A stretch of DNA of 64,000 bases from the NCBI RefSeq assembly GCF_028583425.1, contig NC_072807.1, positions 33,361,001 through 33,425,000 of the forward strand, written 5' to 3'. Below, one piece after another: positions 35,381 to 47,077 of this stretch. The stretch is from Eublepharis macularius. Taxonomy: Eukaryota; Chordata; Lepidosauria; Squamata; Eublepharidae. A model generated the notes under the pieces. It ran no database searches, was not told the DNA's origin, and saw nothing but the letters and a program-made list of their open reading frames with translations. The position numbers were made by a program, and so were the translations under genes. The first letter of the stretch is position 1. The number at the start of each line of letters is the position of its first letter.

Positions 35381-35769
35381 TCAGCAAGACGCTTCCCACC
35401 AGTGGTGTAAAAACCCAGTGCTGCCAAGTGCAAAGCGATCGAGTCCCATTTTAACTTCAACTCAGCTGTTGCCGAGATGCTGACAAGCCTGTTTGAATGG
35501 GCTACCAGCGACATGCTTTATTAAGCCTTTGATAACCTCATGAGTCAATTGTCACAGCAAAAGCGAAGGAAAGCATGATTGAATTAGATGCAATTAAATC
35601 TGGGGGGAGAAAGAGAAAGGTAAGCACAGGTGGCCTTAGCTAGACAAGGTCGCAAATATTATTCCAGATCAGCCTTCCCTGGTCTTCTAATGGACCCTAA
35701 AAAGCTGCTTTGCCCAAGATGGAATCTCAGACGACAATAACCAGTTCTGTAATCTTTTTTTTCTTCCTA

Positions 35770-36420
35770 AGAGGGAACCTCTTTCCCCTTTTTAATTTCT
35801 TTATTTAAATGGTAAACAGTAAACATAAAAGGTAAAAACAAAAAAAAACAATACACCTAAAAGATAAAAAACACAACATTCTAATGACACACTAACAATA
35901 CAGATAGACATACAATAATGAACTAGACAAATAACTAATAATAATAAAGGAAAATACAGTTTAAAAAGATAGGAAAAGACAAAAACTAAACTACAATTTG
36001 AGTTCCGATTTTCTCCGCAACAAATATATATAGTTTTCAAAGTCTCACTTGTTCTGTGTTAAACATTAGAGCCCTCTTTTTTCTATTGTTGTTTCTTAAT
36101 CCATAAATCCAGATATCATCAAGTCATTATTACCTATTTCATGTAAAAAGTCTATAAACAGTTTCCATTCAGCCACAAATGTAGCTAATGTCTTTTCTCT
36201 AATCAGTGAAGTAAGTTTTGCCATTGACGCAAACTCCAAAACTTTAATCCTCCATTCCTCCATTGTAGGCAATGTTGGAGTTTTCCATTTTGGTGCCAGT
36301 TCTGTTATCCAAGAAGATGCAACGTCAGAACAAATAGCACAAATTAAATAAACACAGTGAGCAAACCCAGCTCTGTCAAAGAATACAAACATTGCTACGT
36401 CCTTACCGTACATCAGATTT
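35770..36420 (-). mobile_element. 5'-truncated L1 LINE with the C-terminal end of ORF2
   Basis: A minus-strand frame from about 36413 to 36096 encodes about 105 residues, including TLPTMEEWRIKVLEFASMAKLTS and an EWKLFIDFL segment. This is typical of the ORF2 C-terminus of vertebrate L1 elements as I remember it. A 3' UTR and T-rich tail follow to about 35770. The reverse transcriptase and endonuclease domains are missing, so the copy is dead. Confidence 0.65.
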
Positions 36421-37206
36421 CTGCAAATCCAATCTATGATTGTCTGCTGAGAAAACAGAGAGGTTGAATTGACTGGTGCTGTTCTCTCTTAACCGCCAGG
36501 AAGCCATTTGTTAAGTCAGCAACTAAAGATTGGATCTCCGTGCTGACCCACAAAGAGGAAAACTACAGATTTAGACAAGGACCAGACAGACAGAACCGCC
36601 CACAAATGAGCAAAGAACTCTCAGTTCTCCCTTTGTAAAACCACGTGGTCTTACATCGGCTTCCTCTCCTTCAAGGCCTTCTCTGTGTTTGCCCCCTTCT
36701 CATAGAACCAGCTTTCCAGAACATACAAGGATGGCTTCCTTTATTTTGGTCCAGTTTCAGAAGTTGTACAAAGCTGAAGTTCTTAAATAGGCTTCTTAGT
36801 TACGGTTTTAAGGGAAGCTTTGCTTTCTATGGATGTCTTGCATGGATTTTTGTCTGATTTATTTATTTTACTTTTTGTATGCATCCTTGGGTCCGCATGG
36901 AAAAAAGTGGAATGGAAATATTTTCTTCATATGTTTATTCTGTAATGTCTATTTGGTCTTTTTTTTAATCCCACCGTTCTTCTGCATTGTTCTCCCCAAT
37001 CCTAAAACCTAGGTGAGGACGACAGAAGATAACTCAGCCAAGGTCACCCATTAAGCCCCATGGCAGAGTGCAGAATCTGAATTCAAGTCTACAAATAACT
37101 AGTGAGATCTTGTGAGAGATGAAAAATTTCCTGAAATTTTGAAGCTATGAGGGAATGGCCATTTTCTTTCCAAAAAAACAGAACTAGGGGTTGGGGGTGA
37201 GATTCA

Positions 37207-37425
37207 TTCATTATTTGCTTTTTGGTTGTTGTGGGTTTTCCGGGCTGTATTGCCGTGGTCTTGGCATTGTAGTTCCTGACGTTTCGCCAGCAGCTGTGGC
37301 TGGCATCTTCAGAAGATGCCAGCCACAGCTGCTGGCGAAACGTCAGGAACTACAATGCCAAGACCACGGCAATACAGCCCGGAAAACCCACAACAACCAT
37401 CGTTCTCCGGCCGTGAAAGCCTTCG
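37207..37425. mobile_element. Perfectly inverted retroelement end
   Basis: The arm from gttgttgtgggttttccggg to ggctggcatcttc is followed at once by its complement (gaagatgccagccacagctg onward), about 95 bp each with almost no mismatch. The right side continues with cggccgtgaaagccttcgac, a block I associate with Penelope-like 3' ends. Confidence 0.55.
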
Positions 37426-37654
37426 ACAATACTATTTGCTTTTTTATCATTTATTTCACTGATTTAACAACATAAAATTTATAGATTTGTTAGCAGATTG
37501 TACTATTTGTGATATTTATATAATTTAGAAGTATGAACATTTTTCTTTTCTGCAAACAAAACTGTGAAGACTGCCAACAGTAAAGATAAAGAGAGCTGCA
37601 AACCGCTGAGGCCAATGCAGCTCTAGCAGATGTATCTTCGTTTTTGCTATCTGA

Positions 37655-37772
37655 GGGCCAAGCTACACATGACGAATGACACTTGAACGGCAAGTGGATT
37701 GAGTGGAGGGCAAGTGAACAGGGAGAAATACACTTGCCATTCAAGTGTCATTCTTCATGTGTAGCTTGGCCC
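37655..37772. mobile_element. PIF/Harbinger-like MITE, copy 4
   Basis: 118 bp; ends gggccaagctacacatg and catgtgtagcttggccc, with tga duplicated at 37652-37654 and 37773-37775. Confidence 0.8.
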
Positions 37773-38002
37773 TGAGGGGCAGGAAAACATAAAGACTGAA
37801 AACAGAAAACAAATTGTATAGCAAACAAAATAAAGTGTGCTAGTTGGACAAGATTACCGTTAGCAATATATTTGATTATCAAGTTTCTTGGTGAATTCAA
37901 TGTTTACGTATTCTCATCATACACATCTCGACATATTAATTGTGGACTAAATTAGTCACATTTAAACAGTAAATATGTGTCTGTGTGTGTAAAGTGCTTT
38001 CC

Positions 38003-38152
38003 AGTCACACCCAAGCAAGGAGGCTTTCAAAGCAAGCGAGAAGCAGACGTGGTTTCCTATTGCCTTCCTCTGCAGGGCCTTCTTTGGAGGTCTCCCATCC
38101 CAGTATGGACCCTGCTTAGCTTCCGAGATCTGACGAAATCAGGCTATACCAT
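38003..38152 (-). mobile_element. 5S-rRNA-derived SINE, minus orientation
   Basis: In reverse it shows ggaggtctcccatcc, ctgcttagcttccgagatc and gaaatcaggct, the 5S head. The body precedes it on the plus strand and is shortened. Confidence 0.7.
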
Positions 38153-38264
38153 GCCACCTTCTCTCCCAACAATAAATATATGCTTGAAAACGTTGCATAT
38201 ACCTACAGTATACACAGACATTCTCTAATGTTATAGATTAACTTGCAGAAAAATCTTCACTTAG

Positions 38265-38366
38265 ATCATTTGGAACAGGTTTTTTTGTGTGCGGAACAAA
38301 AAATCCACCTCAAACGATTGATAAAGTGCATTGAAAGTGCATTATCCAACGTGTGCAGAACCAGCC
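38265..38366 (-). mobile_element. Palindromic MITE (same family), half copy
   Basis: A reversed half: gtgtgcggaacaaaaaatcc, then cattgaaagtgcattatcc and gtgtgcagaaccagcc. The other half is missing or diverged. Confidence 0.55.
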
Positions 38367-38554
38367 TATAGGATCTGGGAGAACCAGGTTCGAATCCCCA
38401 CCCTGGCAAGGAAGTTTGCTGATGAACTTGGGCCACCCACTCTCAGCGCAACCTACCTCACAGGGTTGTTACGAGGATAAAATGGAAGCAGGGGGAAAGA
38501 TATTTTCGGTCCATATAGGGGAGAAAGACAGGGTATAAATGAAGTAAATAAATA
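38366..38554 (+). mobile_element. tRNA-derived SINE (type A)
   Basis: caggttcgaatccccacc, cctcacagggttgttacg, gaggataaaatggaagc, gacagggtataaatgaag and a taaataaataa tail. Confidence 0.7.
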
Positions 38555-40235
38555 ATTCTGAGAAAAACCTTGTCTTAAAAAGCATTTTGCTATGCAAAAA
38601 GCGAAAATATTTCACATTGCTGTTTTTCAGCGCTACCCAAAATTTCTAATAAAGCTGGAAGAAGTCCTCCGGAAAAAAAACATTTTCTCCAGATCTTCAC
38701 ACATCTAGGAAGTCTGGCGTTCTAACCCCTTTTCCACATGTGATAAAATTTTCATAGAGCTGCACAGTAGCCTACGAACGACGTCAAAAAGCCTACCTGA
38801 AAATGACTTGCGTACTTAAGAACTGTCGTTTCAAGGGAATAATCCTAGGACAGCTTCCAAAGCAATTGAATAAAGGAATCCCTTGTAAGCAACAAGAAGC
38901 TCCAACAGAGGCCCATAATTTTATAAGCAAATCATACCCCTAAAGCAACATGACAGGGACTGGTACCTAGCCAGGTGAGCTGGGAGCAAAAAAACTTGAA
39001 TGAGTGATTTACATGGAGAAGACATTTTCCTCTTGCATCCTTCACGACAAAAATGTGAACTGTGAATCTGAAAATACAAGACCACTCAACAAGACTCTAA
39101 ACTCTTCCAAGCCATTTCCTGTTAACCAATTGCTTGCCACATCACACTGAAGCACTGGGGAAAGTCTGGTCGAATGCCGTGCGGTGACCAAGGGCTTCCG
39201 CATTTTTGGATTGAGCACATTTATTACAAATTACATTTATGTCATTTCCAGGACCTCGGTCCTATCACTGATATTTAAATGAAAACACATATGAGCTCCA
39301 CAATCTTATGCATGAGCATGGACAGTAGCCAAGAAAGCTTGTTTCCATCCAGGAAACGAATAAATGGCTTATAGCGCAATCCTAAACAGACTTACACCAT
39401 TCTGTGCCCTTAGGAGGGTGTAACTTTAGGATTGCACAGTTAATCTGAAACCAGCACTCCAGTGTTTCCCTTCCTCTACCTGAGCTCAATTTGAATGAGG
39501 AAAGATAAGCCTTTAGCAAACATGCTTAACGAGGGAACGGTGCACCGAGAACTAAGCACATGCTGTAGGGCAGGCTTCAGATCGGATAAGCGTGGTGTTT
39601 ACCTGACTTCTTTCTTTTTGCAAGACAACTTCCGTCTGCAAAGGCACCAGGAGCCACCAAGCTGTGCTCTAATATAGGCCACAAACCTTCTTGGCCAACC
39701 AATACCACGTTCCGCTTCAGCCTTTCAAAATCATCTTCTGAACTGGCCACTTGAATGCACAGATGTGTTCTTCGCCCTCCTTGAAACACAAACAGTGAAC
39801 TGGCTAGCCCTGCAATGGACCCTTGATGAGGTAAAGCAGCCTGCAAATGTTCAGAGGGGAAGAATAGTGTAGTGGGTAGAGCGCCAGACAGTTTGTCGGC
39901 CAAACCGTCACAGCAACTATCTGAGCAGCACACATAGTGTTGTGTTATTATAGAGAGTCTTCATAAAAAAGGTATTATGCAGCTTTTGCTTGGGATGCAC
40001 ATGGCTGTCAACGTCTTTTGTAAACAAACTTGACCTTGGGATTTGCATGGAGGGTTACCACCACTGCAATGCCCTTCCTCAGGGTGTAACGTTCACCTTC
40101 CATATGAGGAAACACTATTTGGGCATTTCCAGTAAAGAAAAAAAAATAAGATCACTAAAGGGGAATATGACAGTGGTTTATAGGATTACGAACGGTATAG
40201 AGAAACACAGACAGATTTTTCCTCTCCATCCCATG
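38555..40235. other. Mostly unassigned sequence
   Basis: Apart from the MITE at 39373 I recognise nothing. Confidence 0.4.
39373..39438. mobile_element. Short MITE with GCAATCCTAA ends, copy 2
   Basis: gcgcaatcctaaacaga and tttaggattgcac pair across 66 bp. Confidence 0.6.
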
Positions 40236-40385
40236 AGCCACTCTGGCACAGTGGTTTGCGTGGAGAGCCAAGTTCAAATCCTCTTCAGCAACGAGCTTCA
40301 GTGGGCAACCACGGGCCAACCATTCTCTCCCTCTCTTCCAAATTGACCTCACAGGGCCGTCGCAAACATGAAAACCGGAGAAAGA
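40236..40385 (+). mobile_element. tRNA-derived SINE (type A), degenerate
   Basis: A box-B-like aagttcaaatcctc and gacctcacagggccgtcgc are visible; the 3' part is lost. Confidence 0.5.
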
Positions 40386-40842
40386 ATGGGACGTTTAAAA
40401 ACCTGATTGACAGGGGAAGTCTTATACCTCTGATGGCTGCTTATGGTTTGTTTGGAGATGCTGGTGGTTATAAAAGGTGGGCTGGTCAGAGCAGCTTTGC
40501 TACATCGCTAGGTGTGTCCCCCGACTGCCGTGTGGCAGGGGAGTACGCAGCCCCCCCCCCATACTTGTGATAGCTCACTTTGCCAACAGCTCTCATCGTT
40601 GGCAACGAGTGACACTAGAGCAGAACTGAAAAGGTACATCACCACCAACACAGAGTGGCATTCTCGGCTTCTCGGAATATTTACCCATCAGAGAATCAGG
40701 AGTCTGCAGGTCAGTCGAACAGACTCTTTTCCCTTCGGACCCTCTCCACCCAGGGGCCTGCTCCAGGTGACGGCTCCTCGACTTTGGAATTTTCTTATGC
40801 TGGAACCAAATCCGGCTCTTCTTTAAGATGCCAAAAATTTGT

Positions 40843-41062
40843 GTATGGTGCAGTGTTTAGAACACAGGGCTGAGCTTCTGGAAGACGCAGGTCCAAATCC
40901 GTGCTCTGCCGTGGAAGCTCGCTGGGTGACCTTGGAGGCAGTCACTCTTTCTCAACCTAGCCTACCTCATGGGGTGTTGTTGTGTGCATAAAATCCAGGA
41001 GGGGTGTTGTAAGCTATTTTGGGTTCCCCAACTGGGGAGAAAATCAGGGTATCAATATCCAT
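40843..41062 (+). mobile_element. tRNA-derived SINE (type A)
   Basis: gtgcagtgtttagaaca, caggtccaaatccgtgctc, tggaagctcgctgggtgacc and aactggggagaaaatcaggg. Nearly full length. Confidence 0.6.
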
Positions 41063-42614
41063 CTATCGGTGCCCGTTCCAGCCACCAGGGCATCTGCCAT
41101 TGCTTTGATACCTCCAGACGGAACTACCAAAGATGTTTTTAATTCCCGATTTGCCCCTTTGGTTCAGACTTCGAAACAAAGCCTCGATTCCTTCCCCGGC
41201 CAAAAAAATAAATAAATGTATATACATGAAAAGAACCGCTCTCTTCATTCCGCAGGGAACAGCTGTTCTTCTGAGAGCTCCTCTGAGTCCAGATTCAGAC
41301 ACAGAGAGAGTTCACACAGGCCCCAAACAAGTGATGGTTTTAATCAGCCTGCTGCCAGCCCTTTAAACGAGCACAGCTCGCAATAAACACCACGTCCCTG
41401 AGCTTTTTCTAAATCTTTCATCCCATCAAACAGCTACCCACGGCTTCCCAGTTGTAGCAAACCTTGCTGCCTTCCTCCCAACAGGGTGGCGCGCGCCAAC
41501 GGCGGCTATTCAGCAGCCAAAGGCAATACAACAGATCGGCCGCCCGCCTGCCCAGCAGCCAGTTTGCTTCCATATGACTCACTGATTGTGGCGAGGGGAG
41601 AAAAGCAGAGATCCCGACCCGCAGGCATCAATAGCTTTGTTGTATCCCAGCCTTGTGAATCTGGAAGGGCCCGGGTGTAAGAGCACCTGTAGCACCACTG
41701 TTGGCTTTGCAGCAAAAAAAAAAAAAAAAAGATTTTATATACACATTTATTTTAAAGCATGGAAGGTGATAGTATACCGGCCGTAGAAAGGTAGTGTGTT
41801 TTTTCCAACCTGCTTGTTATTATGGGATCTCTTGAGACAACAGGCCCTCGTCCCAATCTGACCCAGGAGGATCCACAAGCGCATGGGTCAGGGAGGGTGC
41901 GCACTACACATATGACCTCATGCGTTTGATACACAGGGCTGGAAGACGTGGGCCACAGTGGCAACAGAGGTCTCCTTCCCCCACCTCCGCCCCCGGCCTA
42001 ATTTGCGGCTTTGTTTACCTCCTTTAAAGAAAATCAATTAACCCAATCGAGTTACCCGGAATTGCCTGAGAGGAAGAAATGCTTCAGGGATTCATAAAAT
42101 AATAATAAAAACCCACGGACAGCTTTGCCACAATGCATCACACCGGGCAAGAGTGATTCTTGTCGACACACAACAGGAAGGAAGGCAAGCCCCCCCCCCC
42201 CACTTTCGAGTCCCATCACAACATTCTGCCCAGCCCGCCCTTCTCCAGGCTATAGAGACAGGTAATAAAAAAAAATAACATCTCTTCTATTTGAACACAC
42301 TGATGTACCACCAAGGCAACCCAATGGGGATCAGAAGGCAGCTGTGGACACCCAAAATGATGAAGCAAATACATCTTAATTCTCACACACACCCAGAAAC
42401 GCCACTGATTTTTCTCTCTGGACACCAACACGGAAGAAAAGGACAGACAAGAAATGACAGGCCTAGTCAAAGCGGGAGGGAACTTCGGTATCCCAGAGCG
42501 CAAAAGCAAAAGCCTTCTTTCGTTTCAGTTTGGAGGAGGGGACCAGAAGAGCTCAGGGCGAGGGAACATCTGTGCCCTCCCACCCCCGGGGACTCCTGGG
42601 AAGCCACCCACAGC
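41063..42614. other. Unassigned sequence upstream of the CpG island edge
   Basis: No exon recognised; a poly-A run at 41715-41730. If the leftward gene model is right, this is the 5' part of its first intron. Confidence 0.4.
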
Positions 42615-42920
42615 ACTCTGCCACTGAAGGGAGCTTTGACTCTGGAAAGCTCACACCCTAAAAGCTTGTTGGTCTCAAAGGTGCCAAGGAACCCAAATCC
42701 TGCTGTTCTACTGCGGACCAACATGGTTATCCATCTAAAAGTGTCCGCTTTTGATGGGTGTGACGTGCCCCTCTCCTCCCCAGCGGATCCTCTCCTCCCT
42801 GGGGACTAGCCCCTTAAATGGATTTTCTTATCTGAAGAGGGGAGCTTTGACTCTCAAAAGCTCACACCCTAGAAATCGAGTTGGTCTTTAAAGGCCCTCT
42901 TGGACCCGAATCTTGCTCTC
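42615..42920 (+). mobile_element. Two short retroelement-end fragments in tandem
   Basis: The first (42615-42740) and second (42828-42920) share ggagctttgactct, aaagctcacaccctag and a ttggtctc block; 90 bp of other sequence separates them. Confidence 0.45.
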
Positions 42921-43070
42921 TTAAGTGGACTCCCCTCAACCAGGTCTTGAAATAAACCCTCCAAGCATCTTCCAGATCAGTGCAATTATGGAGTGGCGGT
43001 CGTCAAGCAAGCACCTCTGGGATCCTGGCATTGTGCATGGGGGGGGGGGGGGTAGATCTCTGCCACTCAC

Positions 43071-43800
43071 CTCTCTCTCCTCCCTGCCTCCGCTTCCCAA
43101 GCCGGGGTGGGTGCGATTCTTTGAAGAACTGGATCCTCTCGGGTGACCGGGGGGGGGGGGTCTTCAGGCAACTGCCGTGTATTCCATGCGCTGGAGGGAA
43201 GGCGAGGGGGGGCGAGGATGGAGGAAGCTGCGAGGGCCGGGGAGAGGTCCCCGGGGGTGGGATCAGGCAGGGGGATCGGGGGAGGTAAGGAGAGGTTGGA
43301 GAGGGGGGCAGGGGGAGGGGCGCGCGGGCGGGAGGGGGAGCGGCAACAATGTATCCGCGGACGTTCCAATTTCGAACGCTGCCGGCTGCCTTTGGAACGT
43401 TGGCGCGGCGAGCGTTCCAAGCGTGGCGCGGCGCGCGGGCGGGGGTGGGCTCGGCGGGGTGGCTTGGGAGGGGGTCCTCCGGGCGATCCTTGGCGGGGGC
43501 GGCGCGCTCTCTCCCCCCGGCCCCGCCGCTCCCTCTTCCACCCTCCGCCGCAGGGAGCTCGCAGGGCCTGGTGGCAGAAGGGAAGCGACGCCCGGACCAG
43601 TCCGCCTGCAGCAGCGCGCCTGCGCCGCCCTGCCTTTCCACCCTCCCCTCCCTTCCTTTTCCATTCCCTCCCCGAGTCGGACCGAAAGGAGGCGGCGGCG
43701 CCACCTCCTGGCCGTCGCCCCCTTGCCTGAGACAGGGAAGCTCGGACGGAGGGCCCCGCTCGCCCCCCTCGACTGATTTCCAGCGGGGATTCTCTAGTAG
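43071..43800 (-). promoter_or_regulatory. CpG island, probable promoter and non-coding first exon of a leftward gene
   Basis: This is the only long stretch rich in CG dinucleotides and very high in GC (runs such as ggcgcggcgcgcgggcg). On the minus strand it ends in gagagag followed by gtgagtgg, a strong donor with GT opposite 43069-43070. No exon downstream on the minus strand is recognisable to position 1, so the first intron would exceed 43 kb. CSK and EDC3 both have non-coding first exons and both lie in tandem downstream of a CYP1A gene in human (from memory), so they are the best candidates. Start site and direction are inferred. Very long open frames across the island reflect GC content. 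Confidence 0.6.
43362..43420. promoter_or_regulatory. Three copies of the 8-mer CGTTCCAA inside the CpG island
   Basis: CGTTCCAA occurs at 43362-43369, inverted (TTGGAACG) at 43392-43399, and again at 43413-43420. A related TTCGAACG lies between the first two. Three copies in 59 bp suggest a factor-binding array in a promoter; the factor is not recognised. Confidence 0.35.
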
Positions 43801-43806
43801 CCTCTT

Positions 43807-43995
43807 AAACTTTTTTTAAAAAAAATATTTTTATTCAATTCAAAAACAATCATACAAGATATGCAAGGTATATAATATGTTTACATTATTGTGTTACATT
43901 TGTTAACTATGTCTATTGTATAAACCAATAACAATAAGTATTCAGTGAATATCAGTAATAAACATTCAGCAAGTAAAATAAATGTGTGACGTAGC
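43807..43995 (-). mobile_element. L1-type LINE 3' tail at the edge of the CpG island
   Basis: A T/A-rich tract (tttttaaaaaaaatatttttattcaattc) marks the poly(A) end of a minus-oriented element. The AT-rich stretch after it resembles the 3' UTR of squamate L1 elements. It abuts the GC-rich island abruptly. Confidence 0.45.
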
Positions 43996-44097
43996 TTACT
44001 TTTATCTCTTTGGCGCATCTTAAACTTGAGCGCATTTTTCTTGTTTTAAATCCCGTCTCTTCCGCCATAAGAAAACAGGATTCCAGGGTCACGTTAT

Positions 44098-44100
44098 TTT

Positions 44101-44131
<31 letters not shown>

Positions 44132-44276
44132 GTAGTCCGCCTTTCCTCCCTGAAACTCAAGGCGGATTACAGTGTGAGACCAGTACAGTCAATTTCAAGG
44201 ACATTTCCTCAAACAATGCCATAGGGTAAATAAACACAAGTTTACAAAGGCATAGCCTTAGTAAGAATCCAATAAA
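44098..44276 (-). mobile_element. L2-type LINE 3' end, minus orientation, with (TTTA)n tail
   Basis: The attt repeats at 44100-44130 are the reversed tail, followed by gtccgcctttcctccctgaaactcaaggcgg and the conserved 3' UTR ending near tttacaaaggcat. A second reversed fragment of the same family lies at about 44438-44600. Confidence 0.5.
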
Positions 44277-44279
44277 GGC

Positions 44280-44423
44280 TGATTCCGCACACGTTGGATA
44301 ATGCACTTTCAATGCACTTTATCAATCGTTTGAGGTGGATTATTTGTTCCGCACACAAAAAAAACCATTCCAAATTATCTATAAAGAGGATTGGAAGTGC
44401 ATTATCCAGCATGTGCGGAATCA
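44280..44423. mobile_element. Palindromic MITE (same family), copy 3
   Basis: The ends tgattccgcacacgttggat and atgtgcggaatca pair; 144 bp. It lies between two L2-type LINE ends. Confidence 0.7.
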
Positions 44424-44644
44424 CTCAGAGGCGGGTGAAGTTATTTATTTACAGTCCACCTTTCCTCGCTGAGACTCAAGGCGGATTACGCAGGGTGAGT
44501 CAGTACGGTCCATTTCAAGGACATTTCAATCAACTGTGTAATAAGGCCTTTAAAAGCAAGTTTGCAAAGATTTTTGCTGCTGTGGTGCATGGCTCTTCCT
44601 CTGTACTTTGCTGCTCAAACCACATCTGGGTCTGCAATGGTTTG

Positions 44645-44880
44645 TTTATGTTTTTATTTACTATGTTTATGCCCTCGCCTGTCTCCCCAGTGGGGACCCA
44701 AGGTGGCTTACGTCATTCTCCTCTCCTCCGTTTTATCCTGACAACAACCCTCTGAGGTAGGTTAGGCTGAGAGTATGTGGCTGGCCCAGGATCACCCAGC
44801 AAGCTTCATGGCAGAGTGGGGGTTTCGAACCTAGCTCTTCCAGATCTCAGTCTGACTCTCTACCCACTGCACAACACTGC
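44645..44880 (-). mobile_element. tRNA-derived SINE (type A), minus orientation
   Basis: Reversed landmarks: ccccagtggggacccaagg, ctgaggtaggttaggctgag and gactctctacccactgcac. Confidence 0.7.
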
Positions 44881-45017
44881 TAGTTGTTCTGACCCTAAGT
44901 GGGGTTCCATTTGATCGAATGCTCTCCTAAAATGACGGGGTGCGTGTTGGACAGCCTTGGAGAATCCCACTGAAGAGTGCAGAAGGAATGTTTTGTAGGA
45001 CAATATCATCTGGAATG

Positions 45018-45452
45018 TGTCTGAACAGTGTGTCAGTATTCGAGTGCTGGCACAGGATCTGAGTTCAAATCCTCACTCAGCCATGAATCTTATAGGGTGA
45101 ATTTGACCAATCTCTCTCCCTCCCTCTCTGTCTCTCTTTCTCTCACCTGCTTCTTGGGGTTCTTGCAGGGATAAAATGGAGGTGGGGCAAGCTTTGCGCA
45201 CCCACCTCCCACCCACCTTTTTTCTTAGAAAAGTGGAATAAAAACGTGACACATATTTATACCTTGTTTCTCTCCCAGTGGGGTCTCGAAGCAGCTTACA
45301 GCGTCATTCTCCCTGCTTCTACTTTATCGTCACAACAACCCTGTGAAGTAGGTTAGGCGGAGAGTATATGACTGGCCTAAGGTCATCCAGTGAGTCTCCA
45401 GGGCAAGGCGGAGGATTGGAACCTGGGTCTTCCAGATCTTAGTCCCAGATCT
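45018..45452. mobile_element. Two type A SINEs, forward then reverse
   Basis: A forward degenerate copy (45018 to about 45250; gagttcaaatcctcactc) is followed by a reversed copy (45254-45452; cacaacaaccctgtgaagta). Confidence 0.55.
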
Positions 45453-45577
45453 TATTTATTAATTCGATTTTTATACTGCTTCTCTGCAATTAAGATCTCA
45501 AAGCTGTTCAACATGCTATTTGCTACACCACACTGAGTCTCAAATAAATGTATGAAATGACTTGTGGGCAGAGACCC

Positions 45578-45817
45578 AGTTTGGTGTAGTGGTTAAGAGT
45601 GGCAGGACTCTAATCTGGAGAGCCAGGTTTTGATTCCCCACTCTTTCACTAGAAATCAGCTGGGTGACCTCAGGTCAGTCCCAGCTCTCTCACAGCTCTC
45701 TCAGCTCCGCCCCCTCGCAGGGTGTGGTGATAATAATAACATACTTTGTAAACCGTTCTGAGTGGATATTAAGTTGTCCTGAAAGGTGGTATATAAAATT
45801 GAACGTTGTTGTTGTAT
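45578..45817 (+). mobile_element. tRNA-derived SINE type B with (GTT)n tail
   Basis: Head tttggtgtagtggttaag, box-B-like gttttgattcccc, 3' part gtaaaccgttctgagtgg and tail gttgttgttg. Same family as 1.61 kb and 53.64 kb. Confidence 0.7.
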
Positions 45818-46011
45818 ACATCTTATTACAAACAGACTAAATTAAAAAAAGAACATCTGTCCTACATAAGAGATCAAAAGCTAGGTCTGTAGTTTTCTGG
45901 ATGTGAAGGAAATTCGAGCCCACCAACCAGACCCTCCAACAAACCATTTTATAAACCTCTTTGTGGGCTGATCACATAAACAGATCCTGTAGCACAAGCT
46001 ATGGAGAGGCA

Positions 46012-46173
46012 GTGTGCTATAGTAGTTAGATTACATTAAGATCTGGGGCACTCGAGTTCGGATCCCCACTCTTTGTCTAGTCCACTTACCCATTCTCAGC
46101 CTAACCTACTTCACAGGGCTGTTGTGAGAATAAAAGGCAGAGTGCAAATGAAGTCATGAAACAAACAAATAAA
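46012..46173 (+). mobile_element. tRNA-derived SINE (type A)
   Basis: gctatagtagttagatta, cgagttcggatccccactc, gctgttgtgagaataaaag and an aaacaaacaaataaat tail. Confidence 0.6.
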
Positions 46174-47077
46174 TATTCTCCAGGGAAAAAAGCACCTGGA
46201 GACAGGACTGTAGCTTTGCATGTATAATGTTCTGAGTTAAATTCCTGAGTTTTTCAAAGGAGTTTGGGGACAGACATTTCTCTCCTGGAGTTGGTGCCAG
46301 GCACAGGGGGAAAACTCTCAGAACGAGAGAACCCCGCACTCTGTATGAAGCAGTTTCATGTGCATAGATGGGGAATACAGAGTATTAGCCTACTGAAGGG
46401 GTTCTAGCTCAGATAAGTAGCTCTTGACATGGGAGCTCGCAAGGATGAATATTGGTGACGGTCTCCACTCCCCCACCCACCCTTAGTGCCTCTTTCCTTA
46501 TCAAAAGTTTTGCAGCGTTAATTTAGACCAGGGAAAGAAAGCACAGTTTGAGGCACACTCCAAAAGGCAAAGAGAGAGAAAAACCTTTGAAGTTGTGGGT
46601 GAAAATAGAATCAGAAAACCACATTTCAAGCTTCACCCTGCTGTTTTGTGCCTGTGTGGGTGTGGGCTTCGTGGTTATCTCTAAAATATATCAGAGCTGC
46701 TGTGCAGGTGGGGGTAGGGTGGGACAGCCCGCTGAGAAATTGATGCTGTGCGAGGTTTTGCATATGAAAATAATGCCGCTGCCTGCAAAAGAGCGGGGAA
46801 ATTGCAGTCAGAAGAAAGGACCAGAAACACACCCTGGGGAGGGAGAGAAAAGAGTGCAGCGGACGAGGCAGACACGTGGCATGTCTAGCAAAATTATTGT
46901 GCACATTTACAAGCAGATTGCTTTTGGTCCGATTCGTTTGCTTTCCTTACAACCTGGGGGGTTCATCTTGACTGTGGCAAGCCTGATTTAGAGGCTGGGG
47001 AGCTCCTAAAATGCCAGGACGGGGCCAGGGCTCAGGGAAGGTGTTTGTCGCGGACAAACTTTCTATTCAATGTGGTA
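46174..47077. other. Unassigned sequence
   Basis: Nothing recognised beyond weak SINE-like remnants near 46340-46440. Confidence 0.35.

Noticed and set aside
36645..36857. Small frame after the L1 fragment
   Set aside because: Looks like decayed LINE sequence; too short and broken to assign.
43003..43776. Open frames of 133-233 codons on both strands of the CpG island
   Set aside because: Stops are rare because the DNA is GC-rich. The translations are low-complexity Pro/Arg/Gly/Ala and overlap on all frames.
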